From: CAMCTV01 sp964420985
GTDB taxonomy: Bacteria; Bacteroidota; Bacteroidia; Flavobacteriales_D; Sanyastnellaceae
Length of the DNA stretch: 64,000 nucleotides
Reading direction: 5' to 3'
Assembly (NCBI GenBank): GCA_964420985.1
Contig: CAYQUT010000002.1
Coordinates: forward strand, 62,001-126,000
Program-made: the position numbers and the translations under genes
Notes under the pieces: generated by a model
Databases searched by the model: none
Told to the model about the DNA's origin: nothing
What the model saw: the letters and a program-made list of their open reading frames with translations, nothing else
In this document: positions 26,577 to 36,007 of the stretch, piece by piece
Layout: each line of letters starts with the position of its first letter
Numbering within the stretch: position 1 is the first letter of the stretch

Positions 26577-27404
26577 TTATTTGATAAATTCCACGTCTTT
26601 AATGGTTGTACTGATGGCATTAACACAAAGCACAGGAATTTGAGCATCATTGTTAATCACTTGTTGTTCTTCAGAGGAGCTAAACATTCCCATAAAGCCG
26701 CTGTCATGTGAGTTCACGATACAAATCAAATCAGCCTCGATGGCTGCAGCATATTTAATCATGGATTTGACAAAAGACTTGTTTTCGGTAATTTCAACTT
26801 CATAGTCAATTCCTCTTCCCTCCAAGTATTCCGCGGCAAAGGCTAGATTGCGTTCCAATTGATTTTTAAGAAACTCGTCTGTTTCATTTGGTGATACCAA
26901 ATAGACTTTTGAGTTAAAATATTTTGCCATGTTACCAACAGAAGTCAACTTTTGTTTGGTTTCCTTTTGTAGATCCATTGGAACCACGAGCTTGTGATAA
27001 CCATGTGTACGAATTGTTCTTTCTTGTGTTACAATAAAGGGTACCAAGGATTCAGTCACAATTTTCAACGCACGGCTTCCTGTTAAAAATTGCATTCCTC
27101 TGATACCATGGGTTCCCATGATAATAAGGTCAGCTTCCATTTCAGAAGATACTTTATCGATGTCTTCAAAAATGTTCCCGATGCGAACAATTGTTTCAAT
27201 GTTTTCTCCTTTCTCTGATCTGACCCATTCCTTCAAAGCGCTCATCTTTGCCTTGGCTTCTGACACTTGAAATTTATTGTCGATGATGTGGGTAACATAA
27301 ACAGTGGCCTTAATTGTTTTTCCCATGAGCAAAGCATGCTCCAAAGCAACTTCGCTGACACGAGTAAAGTCATATGGGGTGATAATCTTCTTTTCCATAA
27401 CCAT
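26577..27404 (-). CDS. Universal stress protein, tandem UspA domains
   Basis: 275 residues with two UspA-like domains (about 5-140 and 145-275). The first has the IITPYDFTRVSEVALEHAL start and an IMGTHGIRGMQFLTGSRALKIV block similar to the GxxG-x9-GS nucleotide-binding motif. The second lacks an obvious version of that motif. The start at plus 27404 is chosen because a GAGG lies 6 bases upstream, rare here; an ATG at 27398 is the alternative. A TATTTTTG box (plus 27414-27421) lies just upstream. Role: stress survival, target unknown. Confidence 0.88.
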   Translation of the reverse strand: MVMEKKIITPYDFTRVSEVALEHALLMGKTIKATVYVTHIIDNKFQVSEAKAKMSALKEWVRSEKGENIETIVRIGNIFEDIDKVSSEMEADLIIMGTHGIRGMQFLTGSRALKIVTESLVPFIVTQERTIRTHGYHKLVVPMDLQKETKQKLTSVGNMAKYFNSKVYLVSPNETDEFLKNQLERNLAFAAEYLEGRGIDYEVEITENKSFVKSMIKYAAAIEADLICIVNSHDSGFMGMFSSSEEQQVINNDAQIPVLCVNAISTTIKDVEFIK

Positions 27405-27439
27405 AAATTTCCTCAAAAATACGGATAAAAAAACAAAGA

Positions 27440-28216
27440 TTAATCAGATTTAACGACTTCAAGAAAGGCAAGGATGATGGATAAAAATTCTTGAGGGGCT
27501 TCTGCATGAACCCAGTGCCCTGCTTTTTCAATGGATTGGAATGTTGCATTGGGAAATCCATTCTCGATGGATGGATAATCTTCGGGAAGAATATAATTGG
27601 ATTGACCGCCCCTGAGGAAAAGTGTTTCCAAGTCAACATTTACAGGTGGGACGGCTTGAAGAATATTGTTGATGTTTTTTTCCAAAACAGAAGCATTGAA
27701 ACGCCAAGCTAATATTCCTTCTTCTATCCAATACATGTTTTTCAGGATAAACTGTTGGGTTGAAACATCAGGAATGAAAGGTGAAATGCGCAACTCGGCT
27801 TCTTTTCTGCTGGGGCAATGTTCAATATCCACTGCATGTATGGCATTAAAAATAGGACCATGATGGGGAGGATACGCTTTAATTCCCATATCAATCACCA
27901 TCAATTTATTGATTTTTTCAGGGTAGATTTGCGCAAAGAACATTGCTGTTTTCCCACCCATAGAATGACCCATAAGATGCGCCCTTGAAATTCCAAGGGA
28001 CTCCATAGTTTCAGCCAAATCTTTTGCCATCAATGGGTAATTCATTTCATCAGAGTGAGCGCTATGGCCGTGATTTCTTTGATCAATCAGCGTCACCTTG
28101 TACCACTGGCTCAGATACCTGGCGTGCGTTTGCCAATTATCACCAGAGCCAAACAATCCATGCAAAATGATTAAATCGTCTCCTTCGTCTCCTATTGTTC
28201 TATGATACAACTTCAT
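27440..28216 (-). CDS. Alpha/beta-fold hydrolase, YbfF-like esterase
   Basis: 258 residues with a full alpha/beta hydrolase pattern: oxyanion-hole segment LHGLFGSGDNW, the DQRNHGHS strand-turn, nucleophile elbow GHSMGG, and the catalytic His in AGHWVHAEAP. These features match the YbfF acyl-CoA thioesterase/esterase group. It overlaps pdxJ by 4 bases (ATGA), so both are translated from one transcript. The substrate is unknown. Confidence 0.9.
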   Translation of the reverse strand: MKLYHRTIGDEGDDLIILHGLFGSGDNWQTHARYLSQWYKVTLIDQRNHGHSAHSDEMNYPLMAKDLAETMESLGISRAHLMGHSMGGKTAMFFAQIYPEKINKLMVIDMGIKAYPPHHGPIFNAIHAVDIEHCPSRKEAELRISPFIPDVSTQQFILKNMYWIEEGILAWRFNASVLEKNINNILQAVPPVNVDLETLFLRGGQSNYILPEDYPSIENGFPNATFQSIEKAGHWVHAEAPQEFLSIILAFLEVVKSD

Positions 28217-28938
28217 AAATGGCTTGGATTGAGTTGATGCAGATACATTTTGATGGTGTTGTCTAATCCAAAGTAGAGAGCATCGGATATTAAGGCGTGA
28301 CCAATAGATACCTCATCGATGAATGAAATCTGCTCTCCAAAGAATCTCAAATTTTCAAGTGATAAATCATGTCCAGCATTAATGCCCAACCCTAATTCCT
28401 TTGCTAAAGCAGCTGCAGATAGGTATGGGGCAATCGCGTGGTCTCGATTTTTATTGTAATCGGATGCAAAAGATTCGGTGTATAGTTCAATGCGATCGGT
28501 TCCGGTATTTTTGGCACCCTCTATTTGCGCGGAAATGGGATCTACGAAAATACTGGTACGTATTCCATGCTTTCTGAATTCTGATATAACCTCTCTTAAG
28601 AAACCTTGATTTTTGATGGTATCCCAGCCTGCGTTTGAGGTCAGCGCCTCTGGAGCATCAGGAACCAAAGTTACTTGATGGGGTTGGGTTCGAATGACCA
28701 ATTGAATAAAATCATCCGTAGGATTGCCTTCAACATTGAGCTCTGTTTTCACCACACTTTTCAGATCTAATACGTCTTGATAGCGGATGTGTCGCTCATC
28801 TGGTCTTGGATGAACGGTTATGCCATGTGCACCGTAGGATTCTATTTTTTGTGCTGCCGCCAAGATATCTGGGGTATTTCCACCTCGGGCATTTCTTATG
28901 GTAGCTATTTTGTTGATGTTGACACTCAGTTTGATCAT
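28213..28938 (-). CDS. pdxJ: Pyridoxine 5'-phosphate synthase
   Basis: Condenses 3-amino-2-oxopropyl phosphate with deoxyxylulose 5-phosphate to pyridoxine 5'-phosphate (vitamin B6). 241 residues starting MIKLSVNINKIATIRNARGG at plus 28938; the frame extends 36 codons further but without family similarity. GITVHPRPDERHI and GINAGHDLSLENL are the conserved phosphate- and active-site segments. First gene of a two-gene unit with the hydrolase. A minus-strand TTG-N18-CATTTTTG (plus 28949-28977) is a possible promoter. Confidence 0.96.
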   Translation of the reverse strand: MIKLSVNINKIATIRNARGGNTPDILAAAQKIESYGAHGITVHPRPDERHIRYQDVLDLKSVVKTELNVEGNPTDDFIQLVIRTQPHQVTLVPDAPEALTSNAGWDTIKNQGFLREVISEFRKHGIRTSIFVDPISAQIEGAKNTGTDRIELYTESFASDYNKNRDHAIAPYLSAAALAKELGLGINAGHDLSLENLRFFGEQISFIDEVSIGHALISDALYFGLDNTIKMYLHQLNPSHL

Positions 28939-28991
28939 ACTGTTGGCAAAAATGCGGCTAAATGCATTTAACTTCAATTGTTTTTTAAAAA

Positions 28992-29024
28992 TTTGAAAGT
29001 GGAGACATTCTTTTCCTTTCTTTG
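28992..29024 (+). promoter_or_regulatory. Promoter for the CBS-nadK cluster
   Basis: TTTG at 28992-28995, 21-base spacer, TTTCTTTG at 29017-29024 (one mismatch to TAnnTTTG), 9 bases before the ATG at 29034. Confidence 0.4.
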
Positions 29025-29033
29025 CTCTTGAAA

Positions 29034-29690
29034 ATGAAAACGGCATCTCAAATTATCGACGCCCAAGTCCCTACTTTAAGTGAGGATTTTGAGGTTTCCT
29101 TGGCTTTGCGTTTGATGGATGAATGCGGCGTGACAGAGTTGCCTATTGTGGTAAATGAAGTATTCAAAGGTCTAATCAGCGAGAGTCAATTATTGGACAT
29201 TGATGGTGATGATACTTTTATCATGCCCGCTTTATCTCATTGGAACATGGGTTCTGATGATCACTTTTTCACAATGGTTCACCAATTTGCTCGATATCAA
29301 ACATCCATTGCTCCTGTTGTAGGTAAGGACAACCGATACTTGGGTTGTGTTACACGTGAAGATTTGGTTGATGTATTGAACGATATGACGTCAGCTCAGA
29401 TAGATGGTGGAGTTGTATTGTTGGAAATGAACCCAAGAGATTACACTCTTCAGCAAATAGCACGAATTGTTGAGGAGAACGATGCCAAAGTTTTGACTCT
29501 TTTTGCCTATCCCAATGAAAGAGGTATGACGGAGGTTGTTTTAAAATTGGATGTGAAAAATGTCAATGCCATCATTCGAAGTTTGGAGCGTTTTGAATAT
29601 CGGGTTCGGGCTACCTTTCAGCACCCAGAAGCCAACATTGATCTGTTGGATCGATATGATACGTTGATGCGATTTTTGGATGAAGATTAA
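29034..29690 (+). CDS. CBS-domain protein next to nadK
   Basis: 218 residues from the ATG at 29034 (a TTG at 29022 is less likely). The N-terminal two thirds form a CBS-domain pair (about 1-125): SEDFEVSLALRLMDECGVTELPIV and a second TSIAPVVGKDNRYLGCVTREDLVDVL. A C-terminal part resembling an ACT-like ligand fold (VLTLFAYPNERGMTEVVLKLDV) follows. CBS pairs usually sense adenine nucleotides; being 3 bases before NAD kinase, it may tune NAD(P) metabolism, which is inference. Gene order CBS-nadK-DUF6089-uppS-bamA is common in Bacteroidota. Confidence 0.88.
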   Translation: MKTASQIIDAQVPTLSEDFEVSLALRLMDECGVTELPIVVNEVFKGLISESQLLDIDGDDTFIMPALSHWNMGSDDHFFTMVHQFARYQTSIAPVVGKDNRYLGCVTREDLVDVLNDMTSAQIDGGVVLLEMNPRDYTLQQIARIVEENDAKVLTLFAYPNERGMTEVVLKLDVKNVNAIIRSLERFEYRVRATFQHPEANIDLLDRYDTLMRFLDED

Positions 29691-29693
29691 ACC

Positions 29694-30569
29694 ATGAAGA
29701 TTTTTCTCTATTCTCGGAAGTTAGAAATGGACCACTTGGAGTACATCAATCAGTGGGTGGAATTCTTGGTTAGACGTGGATGCCAATTGTTTGTTCAGGA
29801 GAATTTCTTGTCTGCTAATCTCAGTTTTTCTCCTTGGAGAGAGCACTTTCATTTGGTGACGGAAAATAACCAAATAGAAGATGTGGATTTAGCCGTTGGT
29901 ATAGGTGGAGATGGAACATTATTGGAGCTTTCAAGATTTATTGGCAATTATCGCATTCCCATTATCGGGGTGAATACAGGCAGATTGGGTTTTCTATCGG
30001 TTGTTCAGTTGCATCAGGCCAAGGAGAGTTTTGAGTGGATTTTGAATCAAGAATTTGAGATTGAACACAGAAGTTTTATTTCTGTTTCCCAATCAGATAA
30101 TGAGGAAGTTATATTTCCCAATGCGCTCAACGAAATTGTTATTGTAGGGTATCCTCACAACACCATGATTTCCGTTCATGCGTACGTGAATGATAGATTT
30201 TTGGCTACTTACTGGGCGGATGGCTTAATGTTAGCTACCCCTACGGGTTCAACCGCTTACTCCCTAAGTTGTGGAGGTCCTATCGTTTCTCCAGATACCA
30301 ATAGTTTTATCATTACTCCCATTGCTCCGCATAATCTGAATGTACGCCCATTGATTATCCCCATGTCGCAAAAGGTAACCTTTATTCCAGAGAGCAGGGA
30401 AGGAAAGTTCATGATGAATATTGATGGCCAAGGTCACGTGATTCAAAGCGGATCAAGAATGGTTATGGAAAGGGCACAAAACGAATTACGTTTGGTAAAG
30501 CTCAAAGGGTCCGATTTCTTTGATACCATCAGAAATAAGATGGGTTGGGGTTTTGATCAACGCAATTGA
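29694..30569 (+). CDS. nadK: NAD kinase
   Basis: Phosphorylates NAD to NADP. 291 residues. The catalytic GGDGT is at 71-75 (GIGGDGTLLELS), and the second signature, NE in ALNEIVI followed by DGLMLATPTGSTAYSLSCGGP, is complete. It lies 3 bases after the CBS gene, whose product may regulate it. Confidence 0.97.
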   Translation: MKIFLYSRKLEMDHLEYINQWVEFLVRRGCQLFVQENFLSANLSFSPWREHFHLVTENNQIEDVDLAVGIGGDGTLLELSRFIGNYRIPIIGVNTGRLGFLSVVQLHQAKESFEWILNQEFEIEHRSFISVSQSDNEEVIFPNALNEIVIVGYPHNTMISVHAYVNDRFLATYWADGLMLATPTGSTAYSLSCGGPIVSPDTNSFIITPIAPHNLNVRPLIIPMSQKVTFIPESREGKFMMNIDGQGHVIQSGSRMVMERAQNELRLVKLKGSDFFDTIRNKMGWGFDQRN

Positions 30570-30597
30570 TTTTCACAATTTGCGTTACCTTAGTGGC

Positions 30598-31446
30598 ATG
30601 AAGATTTGGGGCATTATATTGACAATTTTTATTTTTATCGGTCTCGATCTTTCATCAATTGCTCAGACGAGCAGAAAAAATAAAAGTCACGAGCTAGGAT
30701 TCAATTTCGGGGGTGGGTATTACATCGGAGAAATCAACCCGCATTATGAAAATATCTTTCAGCAGTCCAAATTTAGTTTTGGGATGAGCTACAAACGTTT
30801 TTTTAGCAAGCGTTGGGGGGTGCGGGCTTCTGCAATATATGGCAATACTGAGGCCTGGGATAAGAATAGTGCTGATCCATTGCAGCAATACAGAAATTTG
30901 AATTTCAGAAATCGATTCTATGAATTTGGATTGGTGGGTGAAATTAATTTTTTTGATTACCAGATGAATTCAAAGGAGTGGATTACCCCATACATGTTTG
31001 GTGGAATGGCCTACTACATGATGAATCCTGAAGGATTTTATCAGGGAGGATGGATTCCGCTTCAAACAATGTATACAGAAGCTCAAACGCCGGCTACTCA
31101 ATACAAATTAAATGGACTTGCTCTTCCTTTTGGGGTAGGTTTTAAGTTTAATGTTCTTGGGGCATTGGGCTTTTCTTTTGAATGGAGTATGAGAAAAACG
31201 TGGACAGATTATTTTGATGATGTCTCAGGTATTTATCCTGATAAACAATTGCAAATGGCGCAATATGGACCTTTAAGTGCTGGTCTGTCTGACCCTTCCT
31301 TGCAAGGGCAAATTGCAATGGGTAATGGAGTATACACCAATAACAATATTCAAAGGGGTGATCCGTCAAACAATGATCATTATGGATTCTTTTTGGCATC
31401 CCTCATGATAAGATTGGATAAACCCGCCACCAATTGCTTCAAATAG
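30598..31446 (+). CDS. DUF6089-type outer-membrane beta-barrel protein
   Basis: 282 residues starting at the ATG at 30598, which opens a clean signal peptide (IILTIFIFIGLDLSSIAQ). The frame extends upstream into nadK but without similarity. The body is a porin-like barrel: ELGFNFGGGYYIGEINP, RWGVRASAIYG and GVGFKFNVLGALGFSFEWSMRKTWTDYFDDVSG, the last being the DUF6089 hallmark. Its conserved place just before uppS and bamA suggests an outer-membrane biogenesis or integrity role, but no function is established. Confidence 0.88.
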   Translation: MKIWGIILTIFIFIGLDLSSIAQTSRKNKSHELGFNFGGGYYIGEINPHYENIFQQSKFSFGMSYKRFFSKRWGVRASAIYGNTEAWDKNSADPLQQYRNLNFRNRFYEFGLVGEINFFDYQMNSKEWITPYMFGGMAYYMMNPEGFYQGGWIPLQTMYTEAQTPATQYKLNGLALPFGVGFKFNVLGALGFSFEWSMRKTWTDYFDDVSGIYPDKQLQMAQYGPLSAGLSDPSLQGQIAMGNGVYTNNNIQRGDPSNNDHYGFFLASLMIRLDKPATNCFK

Positions 31447-31466
31447 GTGGTTTCTTTTTACTTTTG
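31434..31466 (+). promoter_or_regulatory. Promoter for uppS-bamA
   Basis: TTG at 31434-31436, 22-base spacer, TACTTTTG at 31459-31466, an exact TAnnTTTG. It lies partly in the end of the preceding gene and supports the GTG start of uppS at 31482. Confidence 0.55.
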
Positions 31467-31481
31467 CCCGTCATATTGCAA

Positions 31482-32225
31482 GTGAGCCAGAGTTTATTCG
31501 ATCATATCAAGCCGGAATTCGTTCCTCAGCACGTCGCCATCATTATGGATGGCAATGGACGTTGGGCCAAACAACAGGGCAAAGATCGCGTTTTTGGTCA
31601 TTTTCAAGGTGTAGAATCTGTTAGAAGCGCTGTAAAAGCGGCCATCAAGTCCAAAGTAAAATTTTTGACTTTGTATGCTTTTTCTACTGAGAATTGGAAC
31701 AGACCTAAGGAAGAAGTGGATGCCTTGATGGAATTGTTGGTGAATACCATCCTCAGAGAGGTCCCATCACTGAACGAGCAAGGAATACGACTCCGTTTCA
31801 TTGGAGACAGAGCAAGTCTTCCTGCATCTTGCGTTGCCGCTATGGTTGAGGCAGAGAATTTAACCCATCAAAACAACACTCTACAGTTGATTCTTGCTTT
31901 AAGTTATAGTGCCAGATGGGAAATAACCCAAGCGGTGAAAAAAATGTTGGACGACAACGTTAAAAGTGATGAGGTGAGTGACGAATTGTTCTCTAATTAC
32001 CTTGACACCAAAGATATCCCAGATCCTGAACTACTCATTAGAACCAGTGGAGAATTGCGCATTAGCAATTTTTTGCTTTGGCAAATTGCCTATGCGGAGC
32101 TATTTTTCACCCAGGCTTTTTGGCCTGACTTTAATGAAGAATTATTTTTTGAAGCTATACTATCTTATCAAAGCAGAGAGCGCCGTTTTGGCAAAACATC
32201 TGACCAAATGAAACCAACAGCATGA
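31482..32225 (+). CDS. uppS: Undecaprenyl diphosphate synthase (isoprenyl transferase)
   Basis: Builds the C55 carrier lipid for peptidoglycan and surface polysaccharides. The HVAIIMDGNGRWAKQ block carries the catalytic Asp (residue 23 from this start); later TLYAFSTENWNRP, RFIGD and the RTSGELRISNFLLWQ-AYAELFF block are all family marks. No ATG lies upstream of the catalytic motif; the GTG at 31482 gives 247 residues of normal length and sits 15 bases after a -7 box, so it is chosen over TTG codons further up. Overlaps bamA by 4 bases. Confidence 0.95.
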   Translation: MSQSLFDHIKPEFVPQHVAIIMDGNGRWAKQQGKDRVFGHFQGVESVRSAVKAAIKSKVKFLTLYAFSTENWNRPKEEVDALMELLVNTILREVPSLNEQGIRLRFIGDRASLPASCVAAMVEAENLTHQNNTLQLILALSYSARWEITQAVKKMLDDNVKSDEVSDELFSNYLDTKDIPDPELLIRTSGELRISNFLLWQIAYAELFFTQAFWPDFNEELFFEAILSYQSRERRFGKTSDQMKPTA

Positions 32226-34771
32226 AACGATTTCTAATCTCTACCTTTCTGTTGGTAGTACTTGTTTTTTTAAATTATTGGAATGGTGCCGTAAATGCGC
32301 AGAAGGTAATTGGTGGTGATATCAATTATGCTGAACCACTCAAATACAAACTGTCAGGTTTAACGGTACTGGGAACGGAATTCACCGATGCCCAAGCCAT
32401 AAAAGTTTTTTCTGGTTTAGAGGAAGGAAAGGAAATAATGGTACCTGGTGATGCCATTACCGAAGCTGTGAGAAAACTTTGGAAACAAAAGTTGTTCAAG
32501 GATATTCAAGTAAAGGTTGCTGAGATTAGGGGTTCAGAGATTTTTTTGGTCATTGAAGTCAAAGAGATGGAACGCTTGGGCACCTTCCGATTTGAGGGCA
32601 TCAAAAAGTCAGAGGCAGATAATATCAGAGAAAAATTGGATTTAAGATCAGGTCGCGTTTGTGATGAGAATCTTAAAATGACCGCTAAAAATGAGATTAT
32701 AGACTACTACGTTGACAAAGGTTTTTTTAGTGCCGAAGTAGTCATCAAAGAAACGCCAGATCCCATTGTAAAAAACGGGGTGCAGTTAACCTTTGATATC
32801 AAAAGGGGTGAGCGTGTCAAATTAGAGAATATTGTGTTTGAAGGAAATGAGTTGATGGAAGCCAAGAAATTGGCTAGAAGTATGAAAAATACCAAGGAAC
32901 AAGCTTGGTGGAGATTCTGGAAGGCCTCTAAGTTTATTCAAAAAGATTTTGAAGAGGATAAAGCTGCTATTGTCGCAAAATACAACAAGGAAGGTTTCAG
33001 AAATGCCAAGATTTTAAAAGATAGTTTGTACAAGGTCTCTGATAACAGAATGGTACTTGTGCTCAAATTGGAAGAAGATAAAAAGTTTTATTTTGGGGAT
33101 ATCACTTTTGTCGGAAATACAAAATACCAGCGCTCAACATTGGACAGTGTATTGAGTATAAAGAAGGGTGATTTGTATAACTTAGAACTACTCAATTCGA
33201 GATTGAGTTTTAATCCCAATGGCAGAGACATCAGCTCGTTGTACACAGATGATGGTTATTTGAATTTTTACGCATATCCATTGGAAACTTTGGTTCTCCC
33301 AGATACCATCAATGTTGAGGTAAGAATGGGAGAGGGCAAGCAGTTTAGGATTGGTGATGTAAGTGTAAGTGGCAATACCAAAACCAATGACCATGTCATT
33401 TATCGTGAAATTAGAACCAGGCCAGGCGATCTTTTTAATCGTTCGGATTTAATGCGCTCACAAAGAGAATTGAATGCCATGGGTTTTTTCAATCCTGAAG
33501 CTTTTGATATTCGTACCAACCCCAATGCAGACAAGGGAACCGTGGATTTAGAGTACGTGGTGGAAGAAAAGCCCAGTGATCAAATTCAACTGAGCGGCGG
33601 ATGGGGTGGTGGCCGTGTCGTAGGTTCATTGGGACTTACCTTTAATAATTTCTCATTGCGTAATATTGGAAAGAGAGATTCTTGGACCCCATTGCCATCA
33701 GGAGATGGTCAAAGATTGTCTATCAATGCAGTTTCTAACGGGATCTTTTTTCAGTCCTATAATTTCTCTTTTACTGAACCGTGGTTAGGAGGAAAGAAAC
33801 CCAATTCTTTGACATTCTCTGCCTATCATTCCGTTCAGAGTAATGGGCAAAAGAAATATATCAATGATGTTCTCAATCCTAACCGACAATCTTTGATTAT
33901 TACAGGTGCATCTTTTTCTTTCGGTCAACGATGGCAGCGCCCAGATGATTGGTTTATTTTCCAAAGTGGAATTACCTACCAGCATTTTGATTTGAATAGA
34001 TATGGTTCATTCTTTAGTTTTTCTCAAGGATATTCAAATATATTATCGGCTAATTTCACCATTGAACGCAATTCAGTTTCAGATCCCATTTATCCTACTT
34101 GGGGTTCTAAGATTACCTTGACCACCAAAGCAACCTTGCCGTATACACTCATTGGTGAGCGAATTCAGGGTAAAGAATATGATTACGCCAACATGACCGA
34201 TCAGGAGAAAGTGGACTGGGTAGAATTTTATAAGGTAAAGTTTACGGCCAAATGGTACACAGCACTGAACAAACACAAGACCAATAAATTTGTATTAAAT
34301 ACCAATGTGGGATTTGGTTTTTTGGGGGCTTACAATCAGAATCTTGGTCAATCTCCTTTTGAAAGATTTTATTTGGGTGGCGTTTTCTTGAGCGGTTTCT
34401 TGCTGGATGGGCGCGAGATTGTGAATCTCAGAGGTTACGATGATTTGTCTTTGACCACTCCTTCTGATAGAGTAGGAGCACCTGCCATCACCAAATATAG
34501 TTTGGAGTTGCGTTACCCATTGACCACCAATCCAAGTGCAACCATCTATGCACTTACCTTTTTAGAGGGGGGAAGAACCTGGGCTGATTTTTCCAATTAT
34601 GATCCCTTTAACTTATACAAGTCTGCAGGTGCAGGATTGAGAATTTTCTTGCCCATGTTCGGATTATTGGGATTTGATTACGGTTGGAGATTGGATGAAA
34701 TCAATAAGTATCCCAATATGGCCAAAGGACAATTCCATTTTTCTATTGGCATGAATCTTGGCGAACTCTAA
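32222..34771 (+). CDS. bamA: Outer-membrane protein assembly factor BamA
   Basis: Central subunit of the beta-barrel assembly machine. 849 residues: a signal peptide (to about NAQ), five POTRA repeats (roughly 45-440, each with a VxGN/FxGN-like strand, e.g. ITFVGNTKYQRSTLDSVL and VSVSGNTKTNDHVIYREI), then a 16-strand barrel with FYLGGVFLSGFLLDGREIVNLRGYDD (RGY/RGF-type motif of the Omp85 family) near 715-740. Directly followed by two OmpH/Skp chaperone genes, its functional partners. Confidence 0.96.
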   Translation: MKRFLISTFLLVVLVFLNYWNGAVNAQKVIGGDINYAEPLKYKLSGLTVLGTEFTDAQAIKVFSGLEEGKEIMVPGDAITEAVRKLWKQKLFKDIQVKVAEIRGSEIFLVIEVKEMERLGTFRFEGIKKSEADNIREKLDLRSGRVCDENLKMTAKNEIIDYYVDKGFFSAEVVIKETPDPIVKNGVQLTFDIKRGERVKLENIVFEGNELMEAKKLARSMKNTKEQAWWRFWKASKFIQKDFEEDKAAIVAKYNKEGFRNAKILKDSLYKVSDNRMVLVLKLEEDKKFYFGDITFVGNTKYQRSTLDSVLSIKKGDLYNLELLNSRLSFNPNGRDISSLYTDDGYLNFYAYPLETLVLPDTINVEVRMGEGKQFRIGDVSVSGNTKTNDHVIYREIRTRPGDLFNRSDLMRSQRELNAMGFFNPEAFDIRTNPNADKGTVDLEYVVEEKPSDQIQLSGGWGGGRVVGSLGLTFNNFSLRNIGKRDSWTPLPSGDGQRLSINAVSNGIFFQSYNFSFTEPWLGGKKPNSLTFSAYHSVQSNGQKKYINDVLNPNRQSLIITGASFSFGQRWQRPDDWFIFQSGITYQHFDLNRYGSFFSFSQGYSNILSANFTIERNSVSDPIYPTWGSKITLTTKATLPYTLIGERIQGKEYDYANMTDQEKVDWVEFYKVKFTAKWYTALNKHKTNKFVLNTNVGFGFLGAYNQNLGQSPFERFYLGGVFLSGFLLDGREIVNLRGYDDLSLTTPSDRVGAPAITKYSLELRYPLTTNPSATIYALTFLEGGRTWADFSNYDPFNLYKSAGAGLRIFLPMFGLLGFDYGWRLDEINKYPNMAKGQFHFSIGMNLGEL

Positions 34772-34805
34772 ACAATATCGTAAATTGCAGAACGTTAAGT
34801 TGCCA

Positions 34806-35447
34806 ATGAAAAATTTACTACTTTATATCGTTGTCTTTTTTGCCTCGACTGTTTTGTCAGCACAGAAATTTGGTTACGTTGATTCTAAATACATTTTGAG
34901 CCATGTTCAAGCGTATGCGGATGCTCAGGCAGAGATTGATCAAATGAGTATAGAATGGCAAAAGGAGATTGAGCAGAAGTATGAGGCCATTGAAAAAATG
35001 GAGAAGTCATACCAAGCGGAAAAGATCCTACTGACAGGTGAAATGAAGAAGAAAAGAGAGGAAGAGTTGGAGGAAAAGCGCAAAGAGGCAAGAGAACTGC
35101 AAAAAAAACGTTTCGGTGTAGAAGGAGATCTTTTTAAAAAAAGAGAGGAATTGATCAAGCCCATTCAAGATGAAATTTACGCCGCCATACAAGATGTTGC
35201 CAGCCAAGGTGGCTTGATGGTTGTATTTGATAAAGCCACCAACAGCAACATTTTGTACTCAAATCCCAAGCATGATGTTAGTGATAAGGTGTTAAAGAAA
35301 ATGGGATTGAAACCAGGAGAAACCAATGATGGTGGGGAAGAAGAGGATGGCGAAGAAAAGACAGATTCAGGAAAAGAAAAACCAGGAACCGGAACCAAAC
35401 CTACCGGAAATAAAACTGGAACAACCAATACAAAGAGAAATCCATAA
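34806..35447 (+). CDS. OmpH/Skp family periplasmic chaperone (1)
   Basis: 213 residues from the ATG at 34806 (a TTG-started extension to 34758 would run into bamA). Signal peptide ends near SAQK; next is KFGYVDSKYILSH, the trimer-forming strand typical of Skp/OmpH. The long charged coiled coil (about 45-120, KEIEQKYEAIEKMEKSY and later KKREEELEEKRKEAREL) forms the tentacle. A 45-residue Gly/Lys/Thr/Glu-rich tail absent from typical Skp ends the protein. It escorts unfolded outer-membrane proteins to BamA, whose gene lies 34 bases upstream. Confidence 0.92.
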   Translation: MKNLLLYIVVFFASTVLSAQKFGYVDSKYILSHVQAYADAQAEIDQMSIEWQKEIEQKYEAIEKMEKSYQAEKILLTGEMKKKREEELEEKRKEARELQKKRFGVEGDLFKKREELIKPIQDEIYAAIQDVASQGGLMVVFDKATNSNILYSNPKHDVSDKVLKKMGLKPGETNDGGEEEDGEEKTDSGKEKPGTGTKPTGNKTGTTNTKRNP

Positions 35448-35467
35448 TCGTTTTTAAATTAGAATAC

Positions 35468-36007
35468 ATGAAAAAGTTAAGTTTAGTCGTAGTCATTTTG
35501 TTCAGTGCTGTTGTAATGAGTGCCCAGAAGGTGGGTCATACAGATGGTCAAGTGTTGTTGTTCTCTATGCCAGAAATCACCAAGGTGAATGCTGATTTGG
35601 AAAAAATTTCAGGTGATTTTACCAATACCATGAATGAGATGCAAAAAGATTATCAAACCAAATTGCAAGAATTCGAAGGCAATAAAAATAGTTGGCCAGA
35701 AGCTATACTTCAGTCAAAGTACAAGGCCATTATGGATTTGGAAAAGAACATGACTGATTTTGAACAAACCGCCAATACTGAATTGGAAAAAAGCAGAAAC
35801 GACTTGTTACAACCATTGATCGAGAAAATTGGTAAGGCCATAGAAGATGTAGCCAAGGAAGAAGGCTATTCATACGTAATTGATGCCAGTACCGGTGTAT
35901 TGTTGTACCGTGGTGGTGATGATTTGACAGATAAAATCAAGGTAAAGTTGGGCATTCCCTTGACAGCTCCAACAGAAGCCAAGCCAACTCCCGCTCCTAA
36001 GAATTAA
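35468..36007 (+). CDS. OmpH/Skp family periplasmic chaperone (2)
   Basis: 179 residues. Signal peptide (VVVILFSAVVMSAQ), then KVGHTDGQVLLFSMPEI, a helical coiled coil about 45-115, and the second strand region YSYVIDASTGVLLYRGGDDLTDKI, as in OmpH. The short C-terminal tail is Pro/Ala-rich. It is a paralogue of the preceding gene, as usual downstream of bamA in Bacteroidota. Its stop overlaps the murI start by one base (TAATG), implying coupled translation. Confidence 0.92.
   Translation: MKKLSLVVVILFSAVVMSAQKVGHTDGQVLLFSMPEITKVNADLEKISGDFTNTMNEMQKDYQTKLQEFEGNKNSWPEAILQSKYKAIMDLEKNMTDFEQTANTELEKSRNDLLQPLIEKIGKAIEDVAKEEGYSYVIDASTGVLLYRGGDDLTDKIKVKLGIPLTAPTEAKPTPAPKN

Noticed and set aside
28939..29046. 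Extended pdxJ start
   Set aside because: The extension crosses the divergent CBS gene's start; the family begins at MIKLSVNINK.
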